A stretch of 64,000 nt of DNA from Gemmatimonadota bacterium (GTDB lineage Bacteria > Gemmatimonadota > Gemmatimonadetes > Gemmatimonadales > GWC2-71-9), in NCBI GenBank assembly GCA_029262195.1, contig JAJCZX010000033.1, positions 62,001-126,000 on the forward strand. The letters are read 5' to 3'. Below the pieces are notes generated by a model. It was not told the DNA's origin and made no database searches. It saw only the letters and a list, made by a program, of their open reading frames with translations. Made by a program: the position numbers and the translations under genes. Positions 26,415 through 35,907 of the stretch are shown in pieces. Positions within the stretch are counted from its first letter, which is position 1, and the number at the start of each line of letters is the position of its first letter.

Positions 26415-27611
26415 ATGCTAATTAAACTAAGGACTGATGCTAGCTTGACCGGGCTGCATACGCAACTGACGAAAACCGGTCGTGCAGTGTTTTTTACGGC
26501 TCTTGTCGGAAGCACAATGGGCTTTGCTCAGACGGTGCACGCCGTCCAGCGCCCGACGGCCCGCGAGTTGGGAATTGTGACAGGTGTTTTGCGACCCGGC
26601 GCTACCAACGGCATCGTCGATGTCGAAGGGGTTCTGGTGGGTCACTCAACCGTACTGGACGGTTCGTTCAACACTGGCGTTACGGCCATTCTGCCACATG
26701 CCGGCAACCTATTCGAAGAGAGGGTTCCAGCCGCCATCGTTGTGGGAAATGGCTTCGGCAAGCTCATCGGATTTACTCAGGTACGCGAATTGGGTGAACT
26801 GGAAACGCCGATATTTCTAACCTGTACACTTTGCGTTCACCGGGTTGCAGATGCAGCCGTGACGTACATGCTGGGGTTGCCTGGAAACGAAAACATTCGC
26901 TCTGTGAATGTGGTAGTAGGTGAAACCAATGACGGGTACCTCAGTGACATACGTGCTCGTCCCGTTGGCTCGAACAACGTGGAAGAAGCGATTCGTCTGG
27001 CGTCCGGAGCGCCGGTGGTGCAGGGGAGTGTTGGTGCGGGCACAGGAACAGTCGCCTTTGGTTGGAAAGGGGGGATCGGAACGTCTTCCAGAGTGGTTCC
27101 CGCTCAACTGGGCGGGTGGACGGTCGGGGTGTTGGTTCAGAGTAATTTTGGTGGAATACTCTCCATCGACGGTGTGCCGGTGGGGAGGGAGTTGGGGCGT
27201 TATTATTTGAGTGGCTTCGCAGATGACTCGGACAACGGCGCTGATAATGCCGATGGTTCAATCATGGTTGTGGTCGCCACTGACGCGCCCGTGACTTCCA
27301 GGAACCTGGAGCGCATGGCAACAAGAGCCCTGGCAGGTGTAGCTCGTACCGGAAGTGCGATGACCAACGGATCGGGTGACTACGTGATTGCTTTTTCCAC
27401 AGTTGGCGTAGACAGTTTGAACGCGGGCAACGCTGTTCCTAACTCCGCGATTAGCCCTCTGTTTCTGGCCGTCATCGAAGCGACAGAGGAGGCGGTGTAC
27501 AATTCAATGTTCACAGCAACTACGGTGACGGGACACAGGGGCACGGTCGATGCATTGCCGATCGATTCTACGCTAGCGCTAATGCGAAGATACGGTAGGT
27601 TAGACCGATAG
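26415..27611 (+). CDS. P1-family (DmpA-type) aminopeptidase, exported
   Basis: About 398 residues from the ATG at 26415. A TTG at 26445, behind AAGGA, would give a better signal peptide and is a real alternative. A hydrophobic stretch ending TVHA then leads into the mature protein. Family S58 blocks are LGIVTGVLRPGATNGIVDVEGVLVGHSTV, NSAISPLF-like C-terminal signatures, and NADGSIMVVVATDAP, where the Ser is the autoprocessing nucleophile. DmpA-like enzymes cut themselves into two chains and act as aminopeptidases or esterases on small substrates. The protein starts only about 22 bases from the divergent gene, which leaves little room for two promoters. Confidence 0.87.
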   Translation: MLIKLRTDASLTGLHTQLTKTGRAVFFTALVGSTMGFAQTVHAVQRPTARELGIVTGVLRPGATNGIVDVEGVLVGHSTVLDGSFNTGVTAILPHAGNLFEERVPAAIVVGNGFGKLIGFTQVRELGELETPIFLTCTLCVHRVADAAVTYMLGLPGNENIRSVNVVVGETNDGYLSDIRARPVGSNNVEEAIRLASGAPVVQGSVGAGTGTVAFGWKGGIGTSSRVVPAQLGGWTVGVLVQSNFGGILSIDGVPVGRELGRYYLSGFADDSDNGADNADGSIMVVVATDAPVTSRNLERMATRALAGVARTGSAMTNGSGDYVIAFSTVGVDSLNAGNAVPNSAISPLFLAVIEATEEAVYNSMFTATTVTGHRGTVDALPIDSTLALMRRYGRLDR

Positions 27612-27644
27612 CGGGTCAAGCAATTTAAACAACATTTCGGATGA

Positions 27645-28871
27645 ATGATGGATAAGCCAATAGATGGTGGATCAGGTAACACGAAGGTCTCGTCGAATCT
27701 TGATTTCCTGGTGCCCTCGGTAACGATGTCAATCAGCCAGGAAGCTCAGCGGCGCAAGGCTGCGGGTGAAGACGTGGTAAACCTCTCGGCTGGAGAGCCT
27801 GATTTCGGGACGCCACGCGCGGCTTCGGATGCCGCGATCAAGTCCATTCAGCAGGGCAAAACACACTATCCGCCCAATGCCGGTATTCTTGAACTCCGAG
27901 CTGCGGCAGCTCAGAATCTCTCTCTGCTTTCGGGTGGGAGGGCAGTCAACGCTGATCGGATCGTGATTTCGTCGGGGGCCAAACAATCGCTGTTCAACGC
28001 TTGTTTTTCTCTCTTCGGGCGAGGCGACAGCGTGTTGATTCCATCACCCGCGTGGGTCTCATATCCTCAGATGGTTCATTTCGCCGGGGCCACTCCAATT
28101 GAGGTTCAGGGTGACATAGAGTGGAGTCTCAAGGTAGGCGTTGATCAGTTGTCTGCCGCTGCCGACTCGACGACCAAAGGGCTGATACTGTGCTCTCCTG
28201 TGAACCCCACCGGGGCGGTCTATACGCGCACCGAATTGCAGAAGATTGCCGAATGGGCTCACGAAAATGACGTATGGCTGATAGCCGACGAGATATACAG
28301 GTGCATCCACTACGGCGAGGGTCCTGCGCCCTCAGTGCTGGATCTCCCCGATGAGTTGCTGGAGAAAGTAGTGCTCATTTATGGAGCCAGCAAAGCCTAC
28401 GCGATGACCGGGTGGAGAATCGGAATCGCGATGGCTCCACAACCCGTTACCAAGGCCATGTCAGCCCTTCAGAGCCACACAACCAGTGGTGCTTCCCAGC
28501 CAGCCCAATGGGCAGCGGCAACCGCCCTTTCGGATCGCAAGGTTGAAGCAGAAATGAAAAAAATGGTTGAGGAGTTCGGCAAACGTCGCGACCTGGTGGT
28601 CGAATTTTTTCGGACGCGATTGCAGGGCGTCGAGTTCGTCGAGCCTATGGGCGCCTTTTATCTTTTCTTCAGAGTCGATCAGTTCTTTGCCACGGAGTCC
28701 GACACAGCGCTGACCTTCTGTGAGGAGTTGATGTTCGAGGAAGCCCTCGCGTTGGTTCCGGGCGATGCTTTTGGAGATGGCAAATGGGTTCGTTTGTCGT
28801 TCGCGGCATCAGAAAAAGACATCAAAAAGGGACTGGAGCGCCTTGAGCGATACATCGCCAGCCTCAGGTGA
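27645..28871 (+). CDS. Class I/II PLP-dependent aminotransferase (aspartate aminotransferase-like)
   Basis: 408 residues of fold type I. The start has VSSNLDFLVPSVTMSI, then VVNLSAGEPDFGTP, which binds the substrate. CSPVNPTGAVY and ADEIYRCIHYGEG carry the family Asp/Tyr residues, and the PLP lysine is in YGASKAYAMTGWRIG. The C-terminal Arg is in KWVRLSFAASEKDI. This pattern is the AspB/AspC subgroup, which transfers amino groups between aspartate or another amino acid and 2-oxoglutarate. The next gene starts inside its 3' end. Confidence 0.93.
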   Translation: MMDKPIDGGSGNTKVSSNLDFLVPSVTMSISQEAQRRKAAGEDVVNLSAGEPDFGTPRAASDAAIKSIQQGKTHYPPNAGILELRAAAAQNLSLLSGGRAVNADRIVISSGAKQSLFNACFSLFGRGDSVLIPSPAWVSYPQMVHFAGATPIEVQGDIEWSLKVGVDQLSAAADSTTKGLILCSPVNPTGAVYTRTELQKIAEWAHENDVWLIADEIYRCIHYGEGPAPSVLDLPDELLEKVVLIYGASKAYAMTGWRIGIAMAPQPVTKAMSALQSHTTSGASQPAQWAAATALSDRKVEAEMKKMVEEFGKRRDLVVEFFRTRLQGVEFVEPMGAFYLFFRVDQFFATESDTALTFCEELMFEEALALVPGDAFGDGKWVRLSFAASEKDIKKGLERLERYIASLR

Positions 28872-29349
28872 AGACGAACTGGCGAGGTTCGAGTTTATTC
28901 CTTCGGAACCCTCTACAGCCAGTTATGCCTATGACTCCGAAACGGGGATTCTATCGATACGCTTTGATTCACCTCCTTCCGGAGAGCAGGGCGCGATAGA
29001 GCTTTCTGATGTTGGAGGTGGAATTCTTTTCCTCCACACGAAATCTGGAGTGGTCGACGGTCTTGAAATCGTTATCTGGCCCGTGCTGGATGCTGATGGA
29101 GAAGTAGATGATCCCATCCCCACCGATGCCGGAATCGTTGTACCTCCGCTTGAAATTGATGAAGTCGATTGCGAATTGGTCACGAGGGTAAATTCGGTCG
29201 GTACCATCGTCCACATTGCTGTCAATGACGGCTATGCTGAGAAGACGATCGCCCTCGCCGACAACTTCTTGCTGGATGTTGATGAAGATTCCGAGTTGAC
29301 GGGCATCTGGATGCTGGACGTACCCGAAGGTGTTGCGGTGACGATGTGA
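28843..29349 (+). CDS. DUF2283-like two-repeat protein
   Basis: 168 residues from a TTG at 28843 with GGAG four bases upstream, overlapping the aminotransferase gene by 29 bases. Two related halves are visible. The first has YAYDSETGILSIRF and a closing HTKSGVVDGLEIVIWP. The second has VNSVGTIVHIAV and a closing LLDVDEDSELTGIWMLDVP. Each resembles the DUF2283 pattern of a YD...L.IRF strand and a G.GIEIL strand. The protein is acidic, without a signal peptide. Function is unknown. It is the first gene before the HerA-SbcDC set, only 36 bases away, so it may be a partner. Confidence 0.72.
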   Translation: MSDTSPASGEDELARFEFIPSEPSTASYAYDSETGILSIRFDSPPSGEQGAIELSDVGGGILFLHTKSGVVDGLEIVIWPVLDADGEVDDPIPTDAGIVVPPLEIDEVDCELVTRVNSVGTIVHIAVNDGYAEKTIALADNFLLDVDEDSELTGIWMLDVPEGVAVTM

Positions 29350-29385
29350 TTTCGCCCGGAACCGCTTGCGAGGGTCAATCTGACA

Positions 29386-31323
29386 GTGTCTGAAAAGAAT
29401 TCATCTGAAATAATCGGGCGGGTCGTTGCCACCGAGCAGTTCCCGTCCAGCCCGCACCAATTCTTCTTCTGGACGCGCCGTTCGACAGACGTTGGAATAG
29501 GCACCCTCGTTAGAATCGACGGACCCGAAAGTACCGTGTATGCCGTGGTCGTTGATGGTCGGGCATATTCGAAACTCGAAAGTCCCATAGAGGACGTGGG
29601 CGCATCCGCAGGTGATCCTGCCACCCCGATCCGCTGGGACCCCTCCGGGGAAATTACTCTGTGGACCGCGGCTGTTTTGAGACATGTGCCCGAGGAGCCA
29701 ATGCAGCCTGCTCCGATTGAACACGTGAGAATGGCTAAGACAGAAGAGGATGTGCGGTTGGCCCTGAGGATGGAGACGTACCAGGGCGGTGACGATGATG
29801 CCGCTATCCCGGTTGGGCTCTATGCCACCGGGGGGATAAACGCGCCCGTCTACCTCGATGCCGGATTCTTGATGGGGCCTGAGTCAGCCCATCTGAATAT
29901 CTCTGGTGTCTCGGGCCTCGCGACTAAGACGAGCGCCATCCAGTTTCTTCTTACGAGTTTGTTCCAGCATTTTCCGGCAAATAGAGGGCGCGTCGCGTCG
30001 GTGTGCTTTAACGTCAAAGGTCCCGACCTCTGTTTCATGGATCAGCCCGGAGAATTGGAGACGGAAGATCTGGAACAATACGAGGCGCTGGGAGTCGATC
30101 CAGTTCCTTTCACCAACGTGCGGTACTACGCGCCCTTAAAACCCGATGGCGTGAATTTGAATACTCTGCGCACCAATCCTGATCTGATGTCCAGGGTTGA
30201 GCCACTTGTTTGGGGGTTGAGGGAGGTCCTGGACTTTCATGAGGTGCTTTTGACCAGGGAGGACCTTGATGCCAAGGCGGATGGCGTGATCGACTTTCTT
30301 GCCGAGCGCGTGGTCGACAAGGAATTCCTGGACGACTGGGGCCGCGTCCACAAGGTCACTACTTTTGCCGACCTCGAAGCTCTGTTCCGCGCGGTGTTTG
30401 ACGGGCTCGAAGCACAATCCCGTGGCGATATCTGGCGTACGCACCACATTGCGACTCTTCGCAAAGTCCGCAACCGCCTGTTGAATATTTCCACTCGTTG
30501 CAAGGGACTTGTTACTGACGACGGTATGGTGAGCGACCTCCCTTTCGGAGAGTTCGAGGATCGCGGTCTGTACGTAGTAGATGTCGCCGGTGCGGACCAA
30601 CTCGCCCAGGATCTTGTCTTTACGAGGATAGTGTCGAAACTGAGGGAGCATCTGGAACGCCGCGATCTTGGCGTTGACCATGTGGTCGTCTTTGTCGACG
30701 AGTTGAACAAGTATGCTCCGCACGATGGTCAGGAGACCTATGTCCGAAAAATGTTGATGGACATTGCCGAACGCGGTCGCTATCTGGGTCTGGTGCTTTT
30801 CGGCGCCGAACAGTTCCGTTCCCAGGTGCATCGCAGGGTTACGGGGAATGCGGGCACCACGCTTTACGGGCGCATGGACATGGACGAGTTATCCAGCCCG
30901 GGCTACCAGGTTTTTTCTCAATCGACCAAGGCCAAACTGGCGACGCTCCCCAAGGGGGAGTTGATGGTACGTCACCCTCACTTCACCCAGCCGATGTTCC
31001 TGCGGTTTCCCAGGCCGCCTGTATTGAGTGGTACTCTGGGAGTAGAAAAATTTGCTCCTGCAGAGGACCTCCCGTTTGCCGAGGCGGTGGTCACCAGAAT
31101 TGTTGCGCTGGATAGAAACGTATCGCCGGCCGATATTCGTGATGTTATCGCCGATAGAAGGGAAGAGGACGTGCGGCGGGCACTTGCAGTTACGCTAAAC
31201 GCCCGTCCCAAGGGGGTGTATCGTTACTTCAAGGCTGCACTGGGGCCGGTGGTCAAATCGGTTGTTCGTCCCGAATTGGCTGGTAGGCCACCCCTAAAAG
31301 ACCTGGATGACCCGTATCTGTAG
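29386..31323 (+). CDS. HerA-like hexameric ATPase (DUF87 family)
   Basis: 645 residues starting with GTG. The N-terminal part (about 9-70, IIGRVVATEQFP to VVVDGRAYSKLESP) fits the HAS-barrel that precedes HerA and FtsK-like ATPases. The P-loop at about 171-181 reads GVSGLATKTS, where the last Gly of GXXXXGKT is Thr. The Walker B is VVVFVDELNKYAP at about 433, and an arginine-finger-like RGRYLGLVLFG follows. HerA translocates DNA in archaeal end resection together with Mre11-Rad50. Here sbcD and sbcC follow by 21 bases and 1 base, which supports the same task. The nuclease NurA is not present. Confidence 0.85.
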   Translation: MSEKNSSEIIGRVVATEQFPSSPHQFFFWTRRSTDVGIGTLVRIDGPESTVYAVVVDGRAYSKLESPIEDVGASAGDPATPIRWDPSGEITLWTAAVLRHVPEEPMQPAPIEHVRMAKTEEDVRLALRMETYQGGDDDAAIPVGLYATGGINAPVYLDAGFLMGPESAHLNISGVSGLATKTSAIQFLLTSLFQHFPANRGRVASVCFNVKGPDLCFMDQPGELETEDLEQYEALGVDPVPFTNVRYYAPLKPDGVNLNTLRTNPDLMSRVEPLVWGLREVLDFHEVLLTREDLDAKADGVIDFLAERVVDKEFLDDWGRVHKVTTFADLEALFRAVFDGLEAQSRGDIWRTHHIATLRKVRNRLLNISTRCKGLVTDDGMVSDLPFGEFEDRGLYVVDVAGADQLAQDLVFTRIVSKLREHLERRDLGVDHVVVFVDELNKYAPHDGQETYVRKMLMDIAERGRYLGLVLFGAEQFRSQVHRRVTGNAGTTLYGRMDMDELSSPGYQVFSQSTKAKLATLPKGELMVRHPHFTQPMFLRFPRPPVLSGTLGVEKFAPAEDLPFAEAVVTRIVALDRNVSPADIRDVIADRREEDVRRALAVTLNARPKGVYRYFKAALGPVVKSVVRPELAGRPPLKDLDDPYL

Positions 31324-31344
31324 AATTGTTTCTGCTTTGAAATT

Positions 31345-32523
31345 ATGAAAATCGCTCACCTGGCAGATGTGCACCTCGGTTTCAGGCAATTCCAACGCCA
31401 GACCGAACGCGGCATTAACCAACGCGAAGCCGACGTCGCGGGGGCCTTCGAGCGGGCCATAGATGGGATCATCGAATATGATCCAGATGTTATGCTGGTG
31501 GCCGGTGACCTCTTTCACACCGTGCGGCCCACCAACCCGGCGATACTCCATTCTTTTCATCAATTCCGCAGACTGCGTGAGGCCCGACCAGAGTTGCAGA
31601 TCGTCATCATCGCTGGCAATCACGATACACCCAGGTCGGTCGAGACGGGCGCAATACTACGCTTATTTGAAACGTTCGGAGGCGTCTCCGTGGTTACGGA
31701 TCAGGAAAGGCGGATCAGCTTTCCCGACCTTGATCTTTCCGTCCTTTGTGTACCACACGTGGTTGTTCGAGGCCAGCGTCCGGCGTTTTCTCCCGATGAT
31801 TCTGCCAGGTGGAACGTACTTTTGATGCATGGTGAGGTCGCTGGCGTTATACCCCGCAATAATTCTCACAGCGACCCTGCGACAATCGTCGAGCCTGACG
31901 ACCTCAGGGCAAGCAGCTGGTCGTACGTAGCGATGGGACACTACCATGTCGCTCACGCAGTGGTTCCCAACGCCTGGTTCTCGGGGGCTCTGGAATATGT
32001 TGGCAGTAATTCCTGGGGCGAGTTGCGCGATGAAGAATCGAAAGGTCGCGCGGGTAAAGGGTGGTTAGCGGTCGAATTGGGGGACACCGTTTCCGTGGAC
32101 TTTATGCCGGTGAAACTCAACCGGAAGCGAATCGATTTAAAACCGATTCAAGCAACGGGACTCAGCGCGGGACAGCTGGATGCTGAAATTGAGAAGAGCA
32201 TCGCTGGTGTAAAAGGGGGCATTGAGGGTCATGTCGTGCGCCAGTTGGTTTGGAACGTCCCTCTTTCGGTACGTAGAGAAATTAGTCACGAAAAAATTCG
32301 TGCCTTTCGAAAAGCTGCGCTCCACTATCAACTCGACCTGAAGAGCCCCGAGCCGACCCGGGAAATCGGTGTCGCCGCTCCGGGGAAGAAGCTCAGCGTT
32401 CCCGAGTTGATGTTCGATTATCTCGAGCGGACGCCACTGGCGGCGGATGTGAACCGAAAGGACCTTGTGGCTCTGGCCCGGCAACATCTCGATGAGATCG
32501 GGGTCGAGGACGTGGAGTCCTGA
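31345..32523 (+). CDS. sbcD: SbcD/Mre11-type DNA repair nuclease subunit
   Basis: 392 residues, the calcineurin-like phosphoesterase subunit of the SbcCD (Mre11-Rad50) complex. Metal-binding motifs are in order: HLADVHLG (Asp8, His10), VAGDLFHTV (Asp about 53), IAGNHDTPR (about 91-99), LMHGEVAG and MGHYHVAHAV. It cuts double-strand ends and hairpins with Mn2+. It lies downstream of the HerA-like gene, and its TGA overlaps the ATG of sbcC (TGATG), so the two subunits are coupled. There is no obvious ribosome-binding site for the gene itself. Confidence 0.95.
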   Translation: MKIAHLADVHLGFRQFQRQTERGINQREADVAGAFERAIDGIIEYDPDVMLVAGDLFHTVRPTNPAILHSFHQFRRLREARPELQIVIIAGNHDTPRSVETGAILRLFETFGGVSVVTDQERRISFPDLDLSVLCVPHVVVRGQRPAFSPDDSARWNVLLMHGEVAGVIPRNNSHSDPATIVEPDDLRASSWSYVAMGHYHVAHAVVPNAWFSGALEYVGSNSWGELRDEESKGRAGKGWLAVELGDTVSVDFMPVKLNRKRIDLKPIQATGLSAGQLDAEIEKSIAGVKGGIEGHVVRQLVWNVPLSVRREISHEKIRAFRKAALHYQLDLKSPEPTREIGVAAPGKKLSVPELMFDYLERTPLAADVNRKDLVALARQHLDEIGVEDVES

Positions 32524-34946
32524 TGGAACTACACCGGATTCGTCTCATGAACTTCCGCCAGCATCGCGACACCGCGATGGAGTTCGGAGTTGGAGTAACG
32601 GCATTGATTGGCCCCAACGGGTCGGGAAAAACCACCATCCTGGAGGCGATGGGTTGGGCCTTTTACGGGTTAAAGGCGGTTCGCGGCAACAAGGATAACA
32701 TCAGATGGATCGGAGCCCCGGCTCGTGCACGACTCAGTGTGGAGGTCGATTTTTCTCTCAACGGTCACGACTACAGGGTGGTCCGGAGCCTGAACAAGGC
32801 AGAACTTTTTCAGGATGGAGGTGCGGCACCGGTTGCTGATAGCAATACGGCGGTTACCGATCGGATGCAACGCCTTTTGGGGATGGACCTGCACGAGTTT
32901 TATAACACCCATTTCACCAGGCAAAAAGAACTGGCCATCATGGGGGCGATGGGCGCCGCTGAACGGGGAAAATTCCTTTCGCGGGTGTTGGGTTACGAAA
33001 AACTCAAGACGATCCAGGACCGCCTTGCCAAGGTGCGGAGCAATCTTAGAGGAGGTATCAACGCTCTTGAGGTTGGTGTCGGTGAACCTGAGAGCCTGGA
33101 GCAGGAGTACTCGGAAGGCGAAAAGCGGCTGAGGGCTTCTAAAGCAGCCTTGAAGGCGACCGAAAAGCAGTTGGCCGCCGCCCGTAAAGAACTGGAAAAG
33201 GTCGGCCCTGAATGGACCAGGGCCGTTGAGGAACGCGAAAAACTTCAAGAGATGTTGGGGAACAAGCTTCTCGCTGAGCAGAAAGTTGCCGAAGCCCGCA
33301 AAGACTTCGAGCGTATTGATCGGGAGTTAGCGGAAGCGATGGCCGCCCGAAACGAGCTGGAGGTTCTGCGACCGCAGCTTGCCAGAGTTGCGCCGCTCAA
33401 GGAGGAATTGTCGACTCTGGAAGAGGACTCCAAACGCGCGGGATTGAAACGCACCCTTCAGGGTCAACTCGAAGAAGTGAATCAAGAAATCGAGCGGTCG
33501 GAGGCCCGGATCAAAGAACTGGAGGCGACGGAGTCTAAGTTACTCCTCGCCCGTAATGAGCTGGAAAAGACCCACAAGGATCTTCACATTGCTCAAGCCG
33601 AAGAAGAAAAACAGCGTACGGTTTGGGTGCAGGACAAACAGGATGCCGAAACGAAACGGGAAGCTCTTCAGAACCAGTACCGGGACATCCAGACGCATCG
33701 GAAGGGACTGGTCTCGCTCGGCCCCGAAGGGAATTGTCCCATGTGCCGCAGAGCGCTGGGGACAGAGTTCGAGAGCGTGATCGAATCTCTTCGGGCCCAG
33801 CTGGAAGAAATTGAGATTAACGGGAAGTTTTTCAAGAAGAGAGTGAAGCAGCTTGCCGATGAGCCCGGCGAATACGCTGCCGCCGCCGAACACCTCAAGG
33901 CAGCAAACATCGCCGTAGAAGCCGCGGCCACCAGGGTGGCTCGATGTGAAACCCACCTAAAAGAGCGGGCCGACCGAGAACGCGAAAAAGACGATCGAGT
34001 CAAACACAGGGACGATTTGATCAGGCAGGTCGCAGAGTTGCCCGACTCATACGATTCGGACAGGCATGATCAGGTGCGAAAGGACCTCGAAACACTGGCT
34101 CCCGTAATCGAAAAGAGTATTGCTGTCGGTCATCGGGCGGCGAAAGCAGAAATGCTTGTTACCGAACTTGAAATCGCGGACAAGGAGCTTTCGGAGCGTG
34201 ATCTGGTGGTTAAAGGAATTCTCGAGGCGATCGAAACGTTAGCCTTCGACGAGGAAGCCTTTACCGTTGCGCGTGAGCGAAACGAAGCCGCCGGCAGTGC
34301 AGTGCGGCGGCTGGAGTTGGGGCAGGTGTCGACTGAAGCAGACGTAAGAACGGCCGAGGTGGCGTTGAATGCGGTTGCGGCGAAGATGAATGAAAGAGCT
34401 CGACGTGCAGAAACGCTGAGGAAGCTAAAACAGGATTTGAAATTAAATGAAGCCCTCAATCTTGCTCTGAAGAATTTGCGTGAAGAACTAAACGCAAGTA
34501 TGCGGCCGGAGATTTCGGAAGTCGCATCCTCGTTCCTATCAGACCTCACAGATGCGCGGTATCAAGAGCTAGAGTTGGATGAGCAGTATCAGACTCTTGT
34601 GGTCGAGGACGGCGTAGCCAAACCGGTTATATCTGGTGGTGAAGAAGACATTGTGAACCTAGTCCTCCGCATCGCGATCAGCCAGATGGTGGCCGAGCGC
34701 TCAGGGCATCCTCTTTCTCTACTTGTGCTGGATGAGGTGTTCGGCTCACTTGACGATTCTCGGCGCGAGAACGTGATCGACTTGCTGCAACGGTTGGGCG
34801 ACCGCTTCCCCCAGGTGGTTTTGATCTCTCATATTGACTCGGTTAAGCACGGCGCAGACAGGGTTGTCAGAGTGGCAGTGGACGATAAAACAGGTGCCTC
34901 TTTCATCAAAGAAGATGAACCCGCAGGTGACCATGTTGCAGCCTGA
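32523..34946 (+). CDS. sbcC: SbcC/Rad50-type ATPase
   Basis: 807 residues, shorter than E. coli SbcC (about 1048) and nearer archaeal Rad50. The N-terminal half-ATPase has FRQHRDTAMEFGVGV and the Walker A GPNGSGKTTILEAMGWA. A long coiled coil runs from about 180 to 640, with the zinc hook GNCPMC (Cys405 and Cys408) at its centre. The C-terminal half has the signature ISGGEEDIVNLVLRIAISQ and Walker B LLVLDEVFGSLD. It tethers DNA ends and gates the SbcD nuclease. The last 14 bases overlap the GNAT gene. It forms a three-gene set with HerA and SbcD. Confidence 0.95.
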   Translation: MELHRIRLMNFRQHRDTAMEFGVGVTALIGPNGSGKTTILEAMGWAFYGLKAVRGNKDNIRWIGAPARARLSVEVDFSLNGHDYRVVRSLNKAELFQDGGAAPVADSNTAVTDRMQRLLGMDLHEFYNTHFTRQKELAIMGAMGAAERGKFLSRVLGYEKLKTIQDRLAKVRSNLRGGINALEVGVGEPESLEQEYSEGEKRLRASKAALKATEKQLAAARKELEKVGPEWTRAVEEREKLQEMLGNKLLAEQKVAEARKDFERIDRELAEAMAARNELEVLRPQLARVAPLKEELSTLEEDSKRAGLKRTLQGQLEEVNQEIERSEARIKELEATESKLLLARNELEKTHKDLHIAQAEEEKQRTVWVQDKQDAETKREALQNQYRDIQTHRKGLVSLGPEGNCPMCRRALGTEFESVIESLRAQLEEIEINGKFFKKRVKQLADEPGEYAAAAEHLKAANIAVEAAATRVARCETHLKERADREREKDDRVKHRDDLIRQVAELPDSYDSDRHDQVRKDLETLAPVIEKSIAVGHRAAKAEMLVTELEIADKELSERDLVVKGILEAIETLAFDEEAFTVARERNEAAGSAVRRLELGQVSTEADVRTAEVALNAVAAKMNERARRAETLRKLKQDLKLNEALNLALKNLREELNASMRPEISEVASSFLSDLTDARYQELELDEQYQTLVVEDGVAKPVISGGEEDIVNLVLRIAISQMVAERSGHPLSLLVLDEVFGSLDDSRRENVIDLLQRLGDRFPQVVLISHIDSVKHGADRVVRVAVDDKTGASFIKEDEPAGDHVAA

Positions 34947-35901
34947 CCGGGGAGTGGTTGGCCCGCGACAGGCCACCGAAGATGACATTGACGAGATGAA
35001 CTCTCTCTTTTCGTTTGCGTTCACCGACAGGTACCGGCGGGATGGTCTGGCGGGAGTGCGGGTCCCGAAGTTAAACCCCGATATCTGGCGATACGCGATT
35101 CGGGATGCTGCAGATGGGGCAATGCTCTGGTTTGACCGTTCGAACGAAATAGTTGCCTTGAATCTCGCCCATCGTTCCGGTCGAGAGGGTTGGATGGGGC
35201 CTCTGGTGGTACACCCCGAGTTCCAAGAGCAAGGTGTTGGCAAGCTCATTGTTTCCTCGGCCGTCGACTGGCTCAAGGGTTACGACGTGTCTACACTGGG
35301 GCTGGAGACCATGCCCCGCACGGTTCAAAACATAGGGTTTTACGGAAAACTGGGATTCGTTCCCGGTTTTCTTACGGTCTCGGTTGGTAGGGACGTTGTG
35401 GCCTCGGGAGATGGCGAGTATTGGATGCTGTCGTCTGAAACGCCGGACGGGCGGGTGGCGCTGCTAAAAGAATGCTTTGAATTGATCCAACCCTCGCTGC
35501 CAGGATACGATTTTACCCGTGAATACCAGCTTACCTTCGAACTCGCCGTTGGTGAGACGTTGCTGGTAAAAGATGAGAACGGGAAGCTCAGCGGCATCTG
35601 TCTCTGCCACACTGCTTCCCTTGCGGAGAGTCGGAAGGCCGAAGAACTACGTGTTCTAAAAGTGTTCGCAACTTCGCTGGAAATGTTCGAACGGACTGTA
35701 GAGGCTGTTGAGACCTTTGCTGTGGATGCCGGTTTTGATCAGGTCTCGATCAGAGCGCAAACCGGGCAGTCTCATGCGTGGGCGGTCCTCCAGGAAAAAG
35801 GTTACAGGGTTAGGTGGACCGATCTGAGGATGACTCTGGGTGGTTTTGGGGAGCCAGATTTGAGCGGAGGTGAGGTCCTCTACTCTAACTGGGAAATCTG
35901 A
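34933..35901 (+). CDS. GNAT-family acetyltransferase
   Basis: 322 residues from the ATG at 34933, with AGGTGA upstream, overlapping sbcC by 14 bases. The N-terminal GNAT domain (about 8-160) has the acyl-CoA motif A, VHPEFQEQGVGKLIVSSAVDWL, followed by TLGLETMPRTVQNIGFYGKLGF. A second, weaker GNAT-like half occupies the C-terminus (about 175-320, SQTFELAVGE-like strand then AVLQEKGYRV). Such enzymes acetylate small molecules or protein N-termini. The substrate is unknown. Its overlap with sbcC suggests co-transcription with the end-processing genes. Confidence 0.87.
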   Translation: MLQPDRGVVGPRQATEDDIDEMNSLFSFAFTDRYRRDGLAGVRVPKLNPDIWRYAIRDAADGAMLWFDRSNEIVALNLAHRSGREGWMGPLVVHPEFQEQGVGKLIVSSAVDWLKGYDVSTLGLETMPRTVQNIGFYGKLGFVPGFLTVSVGRDVVASGDGEYWMLSSETPDGRVALLKECFELIQPSLPGYDFTREYQLTFELAVGETLLVKDENGKLSGICLCHTASLAESRKAEELRVLKVFATSLEMFERTVEAVETFAVDAGFDQVSIRAQTGQSHAWAVLQEKGYRVRWTDLRMTLGGFGEPDLSGGEVLYSNWEI

Positions 35902-35907
35902 CAGCGG

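Noticed and set aside
30136..30831. 231-codon minus-strand open frame inside the HerA-like gene
   Set aside because: It is antisense to a conserved coding region, and its composition matches codon reversal.
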